Of a DNA stretch of 64,000 nucleotides, positions 10,851-21,243 are shown in pieces; the stretch's first letter is position 1; every line of letters begins with the position of its first letter. The notes beneath the pieces are model-generated. The model searched no databases. It was not told the DNA's origin and saw nothing but the letters and a program-made list of their open reading frames with translations. The stretch is from Trichomonas vaginalis G3 (Eukaryota > Parabasalia > Trichomonadida > Trichomonadidae), in assembly GCF_026262505.1 (NCBI RefSeq), contig NC_067207.1, positions 21,668,082-21,732,081 of the forward strand, written 5' to 3'. Both the position numbers and the translations under genes were made by a program.

Positions 10851-11600
10851 GAGACAACATGACATTTTGACAACATCACAGGAGGAAGGCAGTTATGACT
10901 TATTTTTGAAGAACTGAAGGTGTCACCAGGTCACCAGGTCATTTAACTCATGACATTTTGACAACATCACAGGAGGAAGGCAGTTATGACTTATTTTTGA
11001 AGAACTGAAGGTGTCACCAGGTCACCATGTGTCACCAGGTCATTTAACTTCTTTTAAAAAATGAGACAACATGACATTTTGACAACATCACAGGAGGAAG
11101 GCAGTTATGACTTATTTTTGAAGAACTGAAGGTGTCACCAGGTCACCAGGTCATTTAACTCATGACATTTTGACATCACAGGAGGAAGGCAGTTATGACT
11201 TATTTTTGAAGAACTGAAGGTGTCACCAGGTCACCATGTGTCACCAGGTCATTTAACTTCTTTTAAAAAATGAGACAACATGACATTTTGACAACATCAC
11301 AGGAGGAAGGCAGTTATGACTTATTTTTGAAGAACTGAAGGTGTCACCAGGTCACCAGGTCATTTAACTCATGACATTTTGACATCACAGGAGGAAGGCA
11401 GTTATGACTTATTTTTGAAGAACTGAAGGTGTCACCAGGTCACCATGTGTCACCAGGTCATTTAACTTCTTTTAAAAAATGAGACAACATGACATTTTGA
11501 CAACATCACAGGAGGAAGGCAGTTATGACTTATTTTTGAAGAACTGAAGGTGTCACCAGGTCACCAGGTCATTTAACTCATGACATTTTGACAACACAGG
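10851..11600 (+). repeat. Higher-order satellite block beside primase-helicase
   Basis: Eight copies of a unit starting CATGACATTTTGACA occur at spacings that alternate between about 93 and 117 bp, making a higher-order repeat of about 210 bp. Each unit contains GGAGGAAGGCAGTTATGAC and the motif GGTCACCAGGTCA. The longer unit adds a second GTCACCA step and a TTTTAAAAAATGAG joint. The block follows the small-gene pair and ends about 40 bp before the helicase stop codon. The same units recur in inverse orientation at 14028-14332. Confidence 0.9.
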
Positions 11601-11639
11601 TACGAAAAGAGGAAGGCAAAAATAAATTCCAATCATACT

Positions 11640-13954
11640 TTATAAAGCTTCATTTACAGGTATTTCATCGTCAGTAAATGAATCCTCTTTATCGTTTGGT
11701 TCAACCTGTTTATATAATCCTTTCATTTCTTCTTTCAAAACATAATACCATGTTTGTTTACCATCTATTCTTACCTGTTTCCTATCACATTTATCCTTAA
11801 TGCTCATTTGGAAATTCTTGTCTTTCATGTCTGATGGTTTGCAGAATAGAGCATTTTTACACGTCATACCTGCACACAATTCATCATAATGTGTATTTAT
11901 CCATTCATCTAAAGGATTTGTTGATAACTCGATTAAATCTTGTTTGGCTTCAGTCATCGGTATGATTCGTACATTAAATGATGAAAGGTCATATTGCATA
12001 AAATACGTTAAAAGGTTATCATAAAATTCCTTAGTGCATGAATCCATTAAATTCTTGAAGTAATCAAATTGACCCTTGAATTTACCATTAACTCTTAAAA
12101 CTACGTATCTTCTGTCTCCAACTTCAATTTTGACAGGGTAGACGTTATTAGTTACCAAAATGAAGTTTGCAACGTTTTGTGCTGTTCTTCTGGGTTGATT
12201 CTTTTCATTAATTCTAATCTCATTATCCGTAATAATTGATTTCAAAGCGTTGAAGTTTGCGAGTCTGTCTTCACCTACATTCTTGAGTTCATTAAGTACA
12301 AGAAACATTTTATTTTCAACTACTGAGTTGAAATTACCCGTTAGCTCACTTATTTCAGTAATGTTTTTACATGAATAACCAGCGAGAAGTTCAGAAATAA
12401 TGTCTGTGAATCTGTTTTTACCTGTTCCCTGAAGTCCTTTCAAAATAATTGCTGTTTCATTCTTGATTCCAGGATGTTGAATCATTGATGCAATCCAACC
12501 GAGTAGGTATTTATACACTTCATCATTATTATCACAAATGGCTTCTTTAATGAAATTCATAAACATCTCAATTTTTGAGTAATCAGGCTTTTCAAGAATG
12601 TTGTATTTATAACCCTGAAACGTTGAGAAAACATCTGGGGAATCAGATTTAAAGCAAACACCCTTAACGGTTAATGAAGACAATTGATTTAATAGTACAT
12701 CCCATGCTGTTATGGTTTTACCTTCTTCTTTAAATAATTTAATCATTTTAAGTGACTCTTTCATGTTTGACTGAAGAACAAATGATATTTGATTCATTTT
12801 GTCGTGTATGTTGTAATCTTTCTGAATGAAGTATTTATTTCCACAATCTACAAAACGAATTACACGTGATAAATCCTCAATTACTTCAGAACTGTTTTTA
12901 TACTGATGATTTTCAGCCTTGCGTCTAATATCTGTTATCAAAAACGAGTCATCAAGTTTTATATCAAATGTTATTTTTGGCTTACGTAATAAAGGTAAAA
13001 CATATTCATCATAATATTCCTTTTGATAAAGTTTTAGAATCTTCACTAAAACAAATGGAGAAGTCATTAAATGTGCATATCTACTACGTGCTTTTTCAAA
13101 ATTACTTTTTGCATTTTCAGTTAAGCTGCAGAAGTTATAAACGTTATCGTATGCTTCATTAATTAAATGATTAGGTAACGAATTAATTGCTTGAAACAGT
13201 GTGAATAATGTAACTTCTTTTTCTAAATTCATGTTTCCACCATCATTATGTACTTCAAAATCACAGATGCCATCAACTATGCTCTGGGCAAGTTTATCGT
13301 CAATGTTTACATCTTTGTTTTCATTCATGATATTCTTTATTTCTTCGTTCTTCTGTTCAACTCTTACCTTAATATTCAAATCATTTAATATATCGTTTAC
13401 TGTTCTGGTTAATGTTGAATCATAACTTCCACGAATGAATGAGTATGTATTGATTGGTTCTGATGCATTCTTGCGAACTCTTGATTCAGCCATAACCACT
13501 AATGAACGCTTTGAATCATCCATAGAAGTCATGATATCAATATCATAATCATTGCAGGAATAACATTTAATCATTCTGTTCGAAACTGCATAGAAGAAAT
13601 TAGTGTTGCAATAAATGTGAAGACCTCCTGAAGCGGTTTTAACGATAACATCTTTATCCGAAAGTTTTGATAAAAAATATCTTTTCTAACTGTTTCTTTA
13701 AGTTCATCATTGTATGATTTATTGATATCAACATCTATAATCGTTAAATTTGAAATTTTATTTACTAATAAAGCCACACCAGTTTTCCTTCCTCTTCCTC
13801 CATCATGTTTGAGGTAGTTATGTAAATCAATCTTGTTTTCACCAATTCTTTCGTTGAGGGTTTTAGTTTCTGCCACAACTAATTCCTCAGCTAATGAATC
13901 AATAACTTTTTCATCAGAAACGATATAGTTGCTGTTGTTGTTTGTTGCTGTCAT
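11640..13954 (-). pseudogene. Primase-helicase (AEP plus superfamily 3, D5-like), element A
   Basis: This encodes the replication initiator of the element. The N-terminal part has a primase-like core with a DVD-type acidic motif (LTIIDVDINKS). The C-terminal 300 residues form a superfamily 3 helicase of the poxvirus D5 kind: Walker A (LKGLQGTGKNRF), Walker B (MFLVLNELKN), a sensor motif (FILVTNN) and an arginine pair (GDRRYVVLR). D5-like proteins unwind and prime viral DNA. The gene reads out of a strong TAAATG signal and is flanked by satellite blocks in opposite orientation. It is broken once and otherwise well kept. Confidence 0.85.
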
Positions 13955-13980
13955 TTATATAGGAATAAAAAAATAAAAAT
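13952..13980 (-). promoter_or_regulatory. Shared T-tract/TAAATG start signal of primase-helicase
   Basis: On the minus strand, a run of T interrupted by single A, then ATTCCTATATAAATGAC. The spacing from T-run to TAAATG is about 7 bp. Confidence 0.5.
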
Positions 13981-14027
13981 AGTTTTAAAACTAACTTTAT
14001 TTTTGGACTGCATCAAATTTCCAGGAC

Positions 14028-14332
14028 TGTTGTCAAAATGTCATGTTGTCTCATTTTTTAAAAGAAGTTAAATGACCTGGTGACACATGGTGACCTGGTG
14101 ACACCTTCAGTTCTTCAAAAATAAGTCATAACTGCCTTCCTCCTGTGATGTCAAAATGTCATGAGTTAAATGACCTGGTGACCTGGTGACACCTTCAGTT
14201 CTTCAAAAATAAGTCATAACTGCCTTCCTCCTGTGATGTTGTCAAAATGTCATGTTGTCTCATTTTTTAAAAGAAGTTAAATGACCTGGTGACACATGGT
14301 GACCTGGTGACACCTTCAGTTCTTCAAAAATA
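14028..14332 (-). repeat. Inverted copy of the satellite block
   Basis: About three units of the 93/117-bp satellite lie here in the opposite orientation to 10851-11600, containing GACCTGGTGACACC and CTGCCTTCCTCCTGTGATG. Together the two blocks bracket the primase-helicase gene as inverted repeats. The block ends where a separate direct repeat starts at 14338. Confidence 0.9.
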
Positions 14333-14337
14333 ATTAA

Positions 14338-14391
14338 TTATTGAATAACCTAAAACCATTAACATAAACATTAACGATAAAATATATTTTT
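14338..14391 (+). repeat. Direct repeat flanking KilA-N gene, copy 1
   Basis: TTATTGAATAACCTAAAACC followed a little further on by GATAAAATATATTT. The same sequence lies at 15257-15296 on the other side of the KilA-N gene, where it is about 14 bp shorter. Confidence 0.7.
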
Positions 14392-14421
14392 GGTCGTTTA
14401 TGATAAAAATAAATGGTTCAT

Positions 14422-15084
14422 TTACTCACAATATTTTTGTACAAAACGACCCCAAACTTTTAACTTCTTTTCTGTAGTTTCTAATGCTATCTTAGCGAGT
14501 TCATATTCTCTAAATTCTCTCTTTAAATCTTCTTGTTCCCATTGGTCTAGTTCGTATGAAGAATCTCTATAACCATAACATATCTCGCGTTCATGTTCTA
14601 ATTGTTTTTCACACATTTTTCCAACTTCTTCTTCAAACAAATGTTTAGCATTCTCCACTGTATCTTCGAGTTCTTCTTCATCTAATTTCTCATGAACTTT
14701 CTTGTCTATGGAGTCCATAATTTTTCCAACTGCTATGCAATATTTTGGAGAAGCCCACATTGTTATATAGTTTATAAGTCTTGGGTCTACATACGTTCCT
14801 CTAACCTGTTTGATTTCATCAGAAATTCCCGCATGAATTTTGTATAAAAAACAACCGTCTGAATTCCGGCGGTTGCTATATTCTTCACAAAATGCCTTAT
14901 AATACTCTTCCCAGGACTTATTTTCCAACAGCTTTCTAAAGTCTTTCCTAAACTGCTGACACATCTTTGTTGCATTAATGTAACCATCCTTGTCTCTACG
15001 TAAGACTTCAATACCATTATAAGTGCCTTTTATGAATGTTTCGCCATTAGATTTGTTCGTGAATGTTTTTGCTTCGACTGACAT
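14422..15084 (-). CDS. KilA-N domain protein (220 aa)
   Basis: KilA-N is a DNA-binding domain of large DNA viruses and phages. Residues about 10-110 carry its signature: a beta-hairpin start (GTYNGIEVLRR), DGYINATKMCQQF, a central stretch with W (ENKSWEEYY), then RGTYVDPRLINYITMW and a helix ending in VGKIMDSI. The C-terminal half is a long charged helix rich in Glu, probably a coiled coil. I chose the ATG at 15084 because upstream codons in frame have no ATG. The gene looks whole. It is flanked by direct repeats at 14338 and 15257, so it may be a cassette gained separately. A likely role is control of element or host gene expression; that is inference. Confidence 0.85.
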   Translation of the reverse strand: MSVEAKTFTNKSNGETFIKGTYNGIEVLRRDKDGYINATKMCQQFRKDFRKLLENKSWEEYYKAFCEEYSNRRNSDGCFLYKIHAGISDEIKQVRGTYVDPRLINYITMWASPKYCIAVGKIMDSIDKKVHEKLDEEELEDTVENAKHLFEEEVGKMCEKQLEHEREICYGYRDSSYELDQWEQEDLKREFREYELAKIALETTEKKLKVWGRFVQKYCE

Positions 15085-15256
15085 TATTGTCTTTACATAC
15101 AAAATAAAAAATAAAAATAATTTTAAAACTAATGAAATTAATTATTTTTGGACTGAATTCATTCATAACACCATTAATAAGCTCATAAAATGCTCGTTTT
15201 GAGGTTGAGCCACTTTTGGCTCGACCGTATTCTTTCATCCAAAACTCAATAAACAA

Positions 15257-15296
15257 TTATTGAATAACCCAAAACCATTGACGATAAAATATATTT
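15257..15296 (+). repeat. Direct repeat flanking KilA-N gene, copy 2
   Basis: A second copy of the repeat at 14338-14391, beginning ATTATTGAATAACCCAAAAC and ending GATAAAATATATTT. The pair encloses the KilA-N gene and its upstream region. Confidence 0.7.
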
Positions 15297-15358
15297 CTGC
15301 AGTTCATCCATTACTTCATTACCTAATTAATTACAGACATAAAATATATTTAGTTCAT

Positions 15359-17440
15359 TCAATGAACGCAGTACCATGCGAATACAGTCATAAACGGAGG
15401 CATATAATCTTCGCCCAAGCCTGTTGGATTTGTTGTGAAAGTGTGTGAATGATTTCCTCCTGGTTCAGTTGGTCGAAAAGTCTTTTTTGCTGAATGGTTA
15501 TAATCTGGAGATAAAACGTCATAGCCAGCATAATATTCTGAGTTGTATAATGGGTGGTCTCTTAATGAGTGGCTATGGTCGCCAGAAAAGTTTGTCGTTC
15601 CTGTATGAGTGTGCGGTGGAAGGTTTGCTTCTTTAATTTTCTTTGAACCTCCTGTTTGCTTTGAAGAGTTAGCACAGTATAAGAATTTGTCTACAATCTG
15701 TTCCCACGTACCAAAACCTAAAACTGTTGCTGGATTTGTTGAGTTCATTGATGTATAAATAGAACCAATGGGGTAAATCATCTCAAGAATTGTATTTAAT
15801 CCATTATGAATATTGAATTTATTATATAATATTGAATATTGGAGAGTATTTAAAACTGGTCTTGTTATCAATATTAACGTATTATTTTTGAAAATTGCTT
15901 TTCTAACATCTTGAAATTTTGTGATTTCAGACCAATTTCTTCCATCACTACTGATATTTACTAAATCACCACATCCTAAAGCAATGAAATACCCATCAAT
16001 ATAAAATAAATTAGTAAATCTATAATTTCGAGTAAATTTTGGAGTGAATGAATAAACCAATTCCCAATTTGATAAATCCCGTGATAAATAAATATGTCTG
16101 TTATAACTTACAGGATATGAATAGACCATTTCACCTGAAACGAGAACATAAACATTTGATCCATAACATAAAGCTTCGATGTCTCCATCAGCTTGAAAAA
16201 TTTGTTCAAATTGACCTTGTGATATTGAAGATGATCTATAAATTTTATCATTTTGTAGGATAAAATACATGTTGTTAATGTAATACCACTTACTTGTATA
16301 ATCAATTTTCAAATCTGATGACATCATACTAAACATATAATAATTTATCCCATCCTCACTAATGAAAATTTGATTGACTTCATAAATGAGTACCCATTTA
16401 TTATTAACACATCTAATAGGATTATTTGGATATTTAAATTTAGCATCTTGATTTAAATTACATTTGAACCATTGGATACAATCGAATGAATAACAAGGGT
16501 AAAAATCATCTCCAACCGTTATCATTCCCATAAATTTGCTGTTATTATATTCAACATATAAAATTCTTGGATTAATGATTGGCTTTCGTGTATCAGGATT
16601 CAAAACAGATGGAGTAAATGATTTATAGTTTTTAAAATCATTTGTTTTAAAATAATAAAGCACTCCAGCTGTATAAAATAAATACATGGTCACTCCATCG
16701 AAACATATCCATTCAAAAGAATCTATATCAAAGGTTTTATCTGATGATTTCATAAAATTTAAAAATGGTGGAGTAAAATAGACCTCTGATTGTTTTATTT
16801 CTTCATTAACATATTCCTTATCCGCTTTCTTCTCTAACTCACTAGCCACATATGTTTTATCCGCTTTAAGGTCTAAACATCCCGAAACCCATCCTGTATC
16901 AGCTTTAGTTTTTAAAATCTTTGATGTCCGTTCATGATACCATTCAACCCTTTCTTTAATTTCATTATCTTTTTCATTAACATATTCCTTATCCGCTTTC
17001 TTCTCTAACTCACTAGCCACACAGTCCTTATCCGCTTTCTTCTCTAACTCACTATCCACATATTCCTTATCTGCCTTCTTCATTATGTCATTTAGGAAAC
17101 CTTCTATGAATTCCTCATTTAAATTAAATCTTCCAATCTTCAAAACTTTAGGAAATGCATTTAATGCGTAATATCTTTGTTCTTCTGGTGGAATTGATGT
17201 TATATCATCCGTTATACCTTTAATTTTAGAATTCATAAATAAAATTTCTTTTATATTTGATATCACTGCACCACCTTTGCAAACGAATTCGAAATGGTCA
17301 TTTTTCAATACTATCTCCAAATCTCCATATTTCAACCTTTGCGTTTGTTCTGCCGTCTTTGAATTATATGCATATATGGCGTATGTAATGGTCTGAGGGA
17401 CCTGGGTGATTTGCGCCTTAAGTTGCTGTGGTTTAATCAT
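15359..17440 (-). CDS. Virion fibre-like protein with phage tail-collar C-terminus (693 aa)
   Basis: This encodes a long modular protein that resembles a viral receptor-binding fibre. Residues 1-120 form an unassigned N-terminal domain. Residues about 130-215 contain several copies of a heptad-type repeat (KADKEYVDSELEKKADK) common in trimeric phage fibre shafts. The middle, about 220-540, has repeated Trp/Tyr-rich strands resembling a sialidase- or BNR-type beta-propeller. The last 150 residues match the phage tail-collar type: YPIGSIYTSMNSTNPATVLG, FGTWEQIVDKFLY, PPHTHTG and a series of HSH triplets. Trimeric His-rich collars often bind metal ions. The start codon lies in an AATAAATG context. 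The frame is open throughout. A role in cell attachment is inferred from these domains. Confidence 0.8.
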   Translation of the reverse strand: MIKPQQLKAQITQVPQTITYAIYAYNSKTAEQTQRLKYGDLEIVLKNDHFEFVCKGGAVISNIKEILFMNSKIKGITDDITSIPPEEQRYYALNAFPKVLKIGRFNLNEEFIEGFLNDIMKKADKEYVDSELEKKADKDCVASELEKKADKEYVNEKDNEIKERVEWYHERTSKILKTKADTGWVSGCLDLKADKTYVASELEKKADKEYVNEEIKQSEVYFTPPFLNFMKSSDKTFDIDSFEWICFDGVTMYLFYTAGVLYYFKTNDFKNYKSFTPSVLNPDTRKPIINPRILYVEYNNSKFMGMITVGDDFYPCYSFDCIQWFKCNLNQDAKFKYPNNPIRCVNNKWVLIYEVNQIFISEDGINYYMFSMMSSDLKIDYTSKWYYINNMYFILQNDKIYRSSSISQGQFEQIFQADGDIEALCYGSNVYVLVSGEMVYSYPVSYNRHIYLSRDLSNWELVYSFTPKFTRNYRFTNLFYIDGYFIALGCGDLVNISSDGRNWSEITKFQDVRKAIFKNNTLILITRPVLNTLQYSILYNKFNIHNGLNTILEMIYPIGSIYTSMNSTNPATVLGFGTWEQIVDKFLYCANSSKQTGGSKKIKEANLPPHTHTGTTNFSGDHSHSLRDHPLYNSEYYAGYDVLSPDYNHSAKKTFRPTEPGGNHSHTFTTNPTGLGEDYMPPFMTVFAWYCVH

Positions 17441-17464
17441 TTATTATGATTTAAAAATAAATAT

Positions 17465-18174
17465 TTAATCTGTTATCTCATCAGCTATTTTTTCTATTTG
17501 AAATTGCCATAATATTTCATTCATGAATTCTAAATCACAATCAAATAGGTCAGTTACTCTAAATTTAATATTTGATAAATCTTTTGAATGAAGAATAAAT
17601 GAATTCCCGGATAATTGAAACGGATATGATAAAGAAAATGTGTTTAAGTTGATGGATAAAATGTTTTGTATTGATGGGTAAGAGTTAGGGTCTAATGTTT
17701 GATGTGAAAATCTCATTGGGGTATTAACTTTATCACATTTGATTAAAATGAAATTGGAACCAGTGTCAGAATACAAAACATCCCCAACATCTTTTTCAAA
17801 ATTTAATATCCCCAACAATGAACGAAATGAGGAGTACAAAATTTAATTTTCAGTGGAAATTTAATAAGGTTATTTATTTCATCAAGTTCAAAAAGTTTAT
17901 CAGGTTTTGATTTAAAATTTTCTTCATACCATACGATAAATGATTCATTTAAATAACTTAAAATCATGTTAATATCCCATTTCGCTATCACATTATTTAT
18001 ATACATATCATACGTTTTTTCACGGTCATCTTTAATAAATGATATATAATCTGAAGGGTCTAAAAGAATGGGATTAAATTTACCACTCACAGAAACGAGA
18101 GTAACATTATAAATTCCGCTAACTGTTAAATTTAATTCACAGCTATTATTCGAAATAATATTGATAATTGACAT
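17465..18174 (-). pseudogene. Unknown Polinton virion-type protein
   Basis: This is a minus-strand gene of about 235 codons in the late-type cluster between the fibre and capsid genes. It begins MSIINIISNNSCELNLTVSG and alternates polar and hydrophobic residues as beta-rich proteins do. It could be a minor capsid or fibre-anchoring protein, but nothing in it identifies a family. It is broken once. Confidence 0.5.
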
Positions 18175-18193
18175 TTTTATTACGATTAAAAAT

Positions 18194-18673
18194 ATGGTAA
18201 AGCGTTATTTTCCAGTGATAAATAAAACTAGAATAAGATTACCTCAAGAATTCATAAATTCAACGAATAAGAAATTCATTCATGTTATAAATTTTAGTGT
18301 TTTCAGAAAATATGAGTCGATGTCATATTCATCATCAGGTTATATTTCACTTCATTCAAATTTAGTTCAATCAAACCCATATAATGACCATTTCATAAGA
18401 TTTTCAGATGGTATTAAAAATGTAATTGATAGATTAAAATATGAACAGATTGACAATATCGAATTTTTGGAATTTTGGTTTAAATATCCTGATGGAAAAA
18501 AGATTGAAGTTAAAGATAAAGCTGATACTATAACAAAAACAATTACAATGACCGATCCAGATAGTGGGGAACAAAAAGAAATAAAACAAACGATAGAAAC
18601 TGGTGAAAGGTCAATTATTATTGATTATGATTCAAAGGATTATTATTCAATAATGTTAATGCTTGAATATTAA
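18194..18673 (+). CDS. Unknown Polinton protein, beta-rich (159 aa)
   Basis: This is the only plus-strand gene in this part of the virion cluster. I chose the ATG at 18194 (MVKRYFPVINKTRIRL) because the frame upstream overlaps the divergent gene starting at 18174. The sequence is rich in Ser, Tyr and Ile and ends with acidic strands (RSIIIDYDSKDYYSIM), suggesting a beta-sandwich. A penton-type minor capsid protein is one possibility, but no motif proves it. Its stop nearly touches that of the convergent gene (18670). Confidence 0.5.
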   Translation: MVKRYFPVINKTRIRLPQEFINSTNKKFIHVINFSVFRKYESMSYSSSGYISLHSNLVQSNPYNDHFIRFSDGIKNVIDRLKYEQIDNIEFLEFWFKYPDGKKIEVKDKADTITKTITMTDPDSGEQKEIKQTIETGERSIIIDYDSKDYYSIMLMLEY

Positions 18674-19368
18674 ATGGCCTTAACAAAGAATTTTTCAAGT
18701 GATATTTTATATTCATCAACTATTTTATTATAAATATCATTATATGTTAAATGAAGTTCAGTTGTTGTTCCGTTCTTTGATATCTTAATTGTGCTAATAT
18801 CCTTTATAGGATTTATTTTTGCAACTGTTCCGCAGCATGAAACCTCATCATCTATGAAAAATTGAATCTTAACGTCTGAATCTTGAACATCACAAAGAAT
18901 GGCGATAATGTGAATTAATGATTCATAAGGTAAAATAATTAAACCAGATTGGTCAATTAAATTTATTATTGAATCATAATTATTAATTATTATATCACGG
19001 TAAATTTTCATTAATTCAGAATTAATGTCTACTTTATATGGCGCATTGCGACTGGAATCGTAGATTCCTGGGTTCTCGATGTTTGATGAAAGAGGTGGGG
19101 GGTATGTTGGATATGTGGGAATTTCAACGGGTTCTTTACCGGGTTCAGATAAAATGATTGGGTCTCCATCTTCTTTATTTTGCTCCTCCTCCTTTTTCGG
19201 TAAGTCACAAGTTAATAAATTTGGTTGAGTTGCTGACCCTGTTAATTCGGGGCTAACATTAACTTTAACATTTTGAATAATTCGTGATTTATCATCATTT
19301 ACGTTATAACCAACCGTAATCTCTGCTTTTGCGTTAGTGTTCTTTTGACTAGTGAAACGTCTTCTCAT
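18670..19368 (-). CDS. Unknown Polinton protein with proline-rich linker (232 aa)
   Basis: This 232-residue protein has three parts: a basic N-terminus (MRRRFTSQKNTNAKAEI); a charged and proline-rich linker around residues 60-110 with PTYPTYPPPLSS; and a C-terminal folded region. Its start lies in a strong TTATAAATG signal. It sits in the virion cluster and is probably structural, but no family was recognised. The frame is open. Confidence 0.5.
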   Translation of the reverse strand: MRRRFTSQKNTNAKAEITVGYNVNDDKSRIIQNVKVNVSPELTGSATQPNLLTCDLPKKEEEQNKEDGDPIILSEPGKEPVEIPTYPTYPPPLSSNIENPGIYDSSRNAPYKVDINSELMKIYRDIIINNYDSIINLIDQSGLIILPYESLIHIIAILCDVQDSDVKIQFFIDDEVSCCGTVAKINPIKDISTIKISKNGTTTELHLTYNDIYNKIVDEYKISLEKFFVKAI

Positions 19369-19395
19369 TTATAATCGAATAAAAAAAAGAAAAAT
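19366..19395 (-). promoter_or_regulatory. Shared T-tract/TAAATG start signal
   Basis: On the minus strand, a T-rich run followed by ATTCGATTATAAATGAG, the start of the 232-residue gene. Confidence 0.5.
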
Positions 19396-19452
19396 ATATT
19401 TAAAGTTTTATTTAGTTGTTACGGTAATATCCCAAGGTTCATCATTGTTTGC

Positions 19453-20351
19453 TTATACTTTCTTTGTAACTGCACCAATTATGTTATTGATATTGCTTTG
19501 AGTTTCTTCCAGTCTTATTTTATCATTTACAATATCTTTAATCATTTCATTACATGCATTCTTAAAACCATCTGATTTTTCTAATTTACGTCTATCACTT
19601 TCTTTAATTAAATCAAAGTTATAACCTTGTTGAGAATAAAGTGGTTTCTTTATCAATTCCTTGAACGCTTCTGAAAGTGAAGATGAAGAAATTCTTGCCA
19701 CTTGAATTGGTTTAAATTCTGCTTTCATTGCTTCTTTCTGTTCATTGAACACTGGATCGAATAAAGCAACTTTAAAGAATTTCTTAGCTGGAATCTCAGG
19801 TCTCAAATTTGCATATTGACCATCAAACTGATTAACATATCGTGGTAATCCATCCGGTCCCTCTTCAATAGCATTTAATTCTTCATTGAAATAAGAATAT
19901 GGATTATACGGTATGAATTAATTGGACCATTTTCACCTTCTCCAATGTATTGTTTAACAGCTTTTCCATTTTCATCAAATTGCATAGGATAACGTTCATT
20001 ATATGCTTTACGTTTAGGATAATCCGTCATTGTTAATTTATACCCATTTATGACTTTAATATTACCTTGACCATCAGTAACGAAAACTTCATTTATACCA
20101 TCGGGTTTTCCATTTGGACCCGTAATGTCTGCTTCGCGTGCTTCCCAATTTGGACCATGACGTTTGGCATATGCTTGAGCTTCTGGTAATGTTAAAACGT
20201 TTCTCATTTGTTTAACATCCTTTTGAAGACCGGCAACAATGTGGACTAATTCTTTCATTCCGTCTGGAACTTTCATAGTTCTATTATATGCACCCTTTTT
20301 GTTTGTCCCTTGTTTTAATGGAACCTGTAGAAGATTTGCTATTTCTGTCAT
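19453..20351 (-). pseudogene. Unknown Polinton virion-type protein next to ATPase
   Basis: This is a minus-strand gene of about 300 codons. The N-terminal part contains [17 protein letters not shown] and a region rich in Gly, Asn and Asp ([17 protein letters not shown]), then a segment with [12 protein letters not shown]. The C-terminal part is charged and helical. Its place directly upstream of the packaging ATPase and capsid genes on the same strand suggests a virion component or scaffold. It is broken once. No protease motif was seen. Confidence 0.5.
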
Positions 20352-20391
20352 GTTTAATTATAAATAAAAAATAAAAATTAATTATAAAAAG

Positions 20392-21219
20392 TTAATCAAA
20401 TTTAATGGAACCTTTATTTAAATCAACTATTATTTTTCCATGTTCTCCTAATTGTTGATATTGTGTGTAAAGTTCATTAATGCTCATTGGTAAATTCACT
20501 TGATAAAGCATAACGTTCAACTGTTGACGACTAAAACCACTGAAAATGAAAAGGGTGGACAGGTTTGATTTAATGTTTGTGCTTAATGCTTTGAAATATT
20601 GAACAGCCATAAAGAATGAACACTGAATGTGTCGACATTGAGTTAATAATTGATTAAAATATGATTTCTCATTAGTTATTAGTTTTGATTTCACGGCATC
20701 ATCTAGAAAAATGAGTGAATGCAAAAATTCTCTATCAAAATTTGAAATAGAAAGTGTTTCAAATAATTCGTCCCGTTGTTTATCAATAATTTTATCCTCT
20801 AATCCTTGCTTCTTGATTGTATTATATAATTCTTTATACATTAAAAAGTTTTTTAAATAATTTTCTGCTTCTTCTTGTGATAAATAAATAATTGGAATTT
20901 TGATTAAATGCTTTAAAGATTCAAATGTATCATCTGAAGGTGAACCTGAACGGTTGATATAAATTAACACATGTGAATAGGGGGAAGTGTTAGCAATAAT
21001 GATAATTTGTTTTAATATCGTTAATGTTTTACCTTTATTTTGTTTACCAATTGCTGCAGTGATTGAATTTAAATAACATTCAGAATATGGAATTTTCATT
21101 AATTTTTCCTTAGATAGAGCATTTCTATTATCACTCAATGCTTCATTAATCATATCATCTACGTATGTATTATATACTCCTGCTAATTCTTCATAAGGGG
21201 TGGATGAATTTAAATCCAT
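20392..21219 (-). CDS. Genome-packaging ATPase (FtsK/HerA type, 275 aa)
   Basis: This is the Polinton packaging ATPase, expected to pump element DNA into capsids. Residues about 50-66 carry the P-loop region (TAAIGKQNKGKTLTILK), with the GKxxxGKT form. Walker B is at about residues 148-154 (LIFLDDA). The length suits the short A32-like ATPases of Polintons and related viruses. The start codon is in a TTAAATGG context, and the gene begins 24 bp after the capsid gene stop on the same strand. The frame is open and looks whole, in contrast to the decayed copy in B. Confidence 0.85.
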   Translation of the reverse strand: MDLNSSTPYEELAGVYNTYVDDMINEALSDNRNALSKEKLMKIPYSECYLNSITAAIGKQNKGKTLTILKQIIIIANTSPYSHVLIYINRSGSPSDDTFESLKHLIKIPIIYLSQEEAENYLKNFLMYKELYNTIKKQGLEDKIIDKQRDELFETLSISNFDREFLHSLIFLDDAVKSKLITNEKSYFNQLLTQCRHIQCSFFMAVQYFKALSTNIKSNLSTLFIFSGFSRQQLNVMLYQVNLPMSINELYTQYQQLGEHGKIIVDLNKGSIKFD

Positions 21220-21243
21220 TTAATCAAAAATAAATTTATAATT

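Noticed and set aside
10851-11600. Regular repeats that might be taken for a CRISPR array
   Set aside because: The repeats have no unique spacers, the unit alternates in length, and the setting is a eukaryotic Polinton. The 121-bp MULE repeats were rejected for the same reason.
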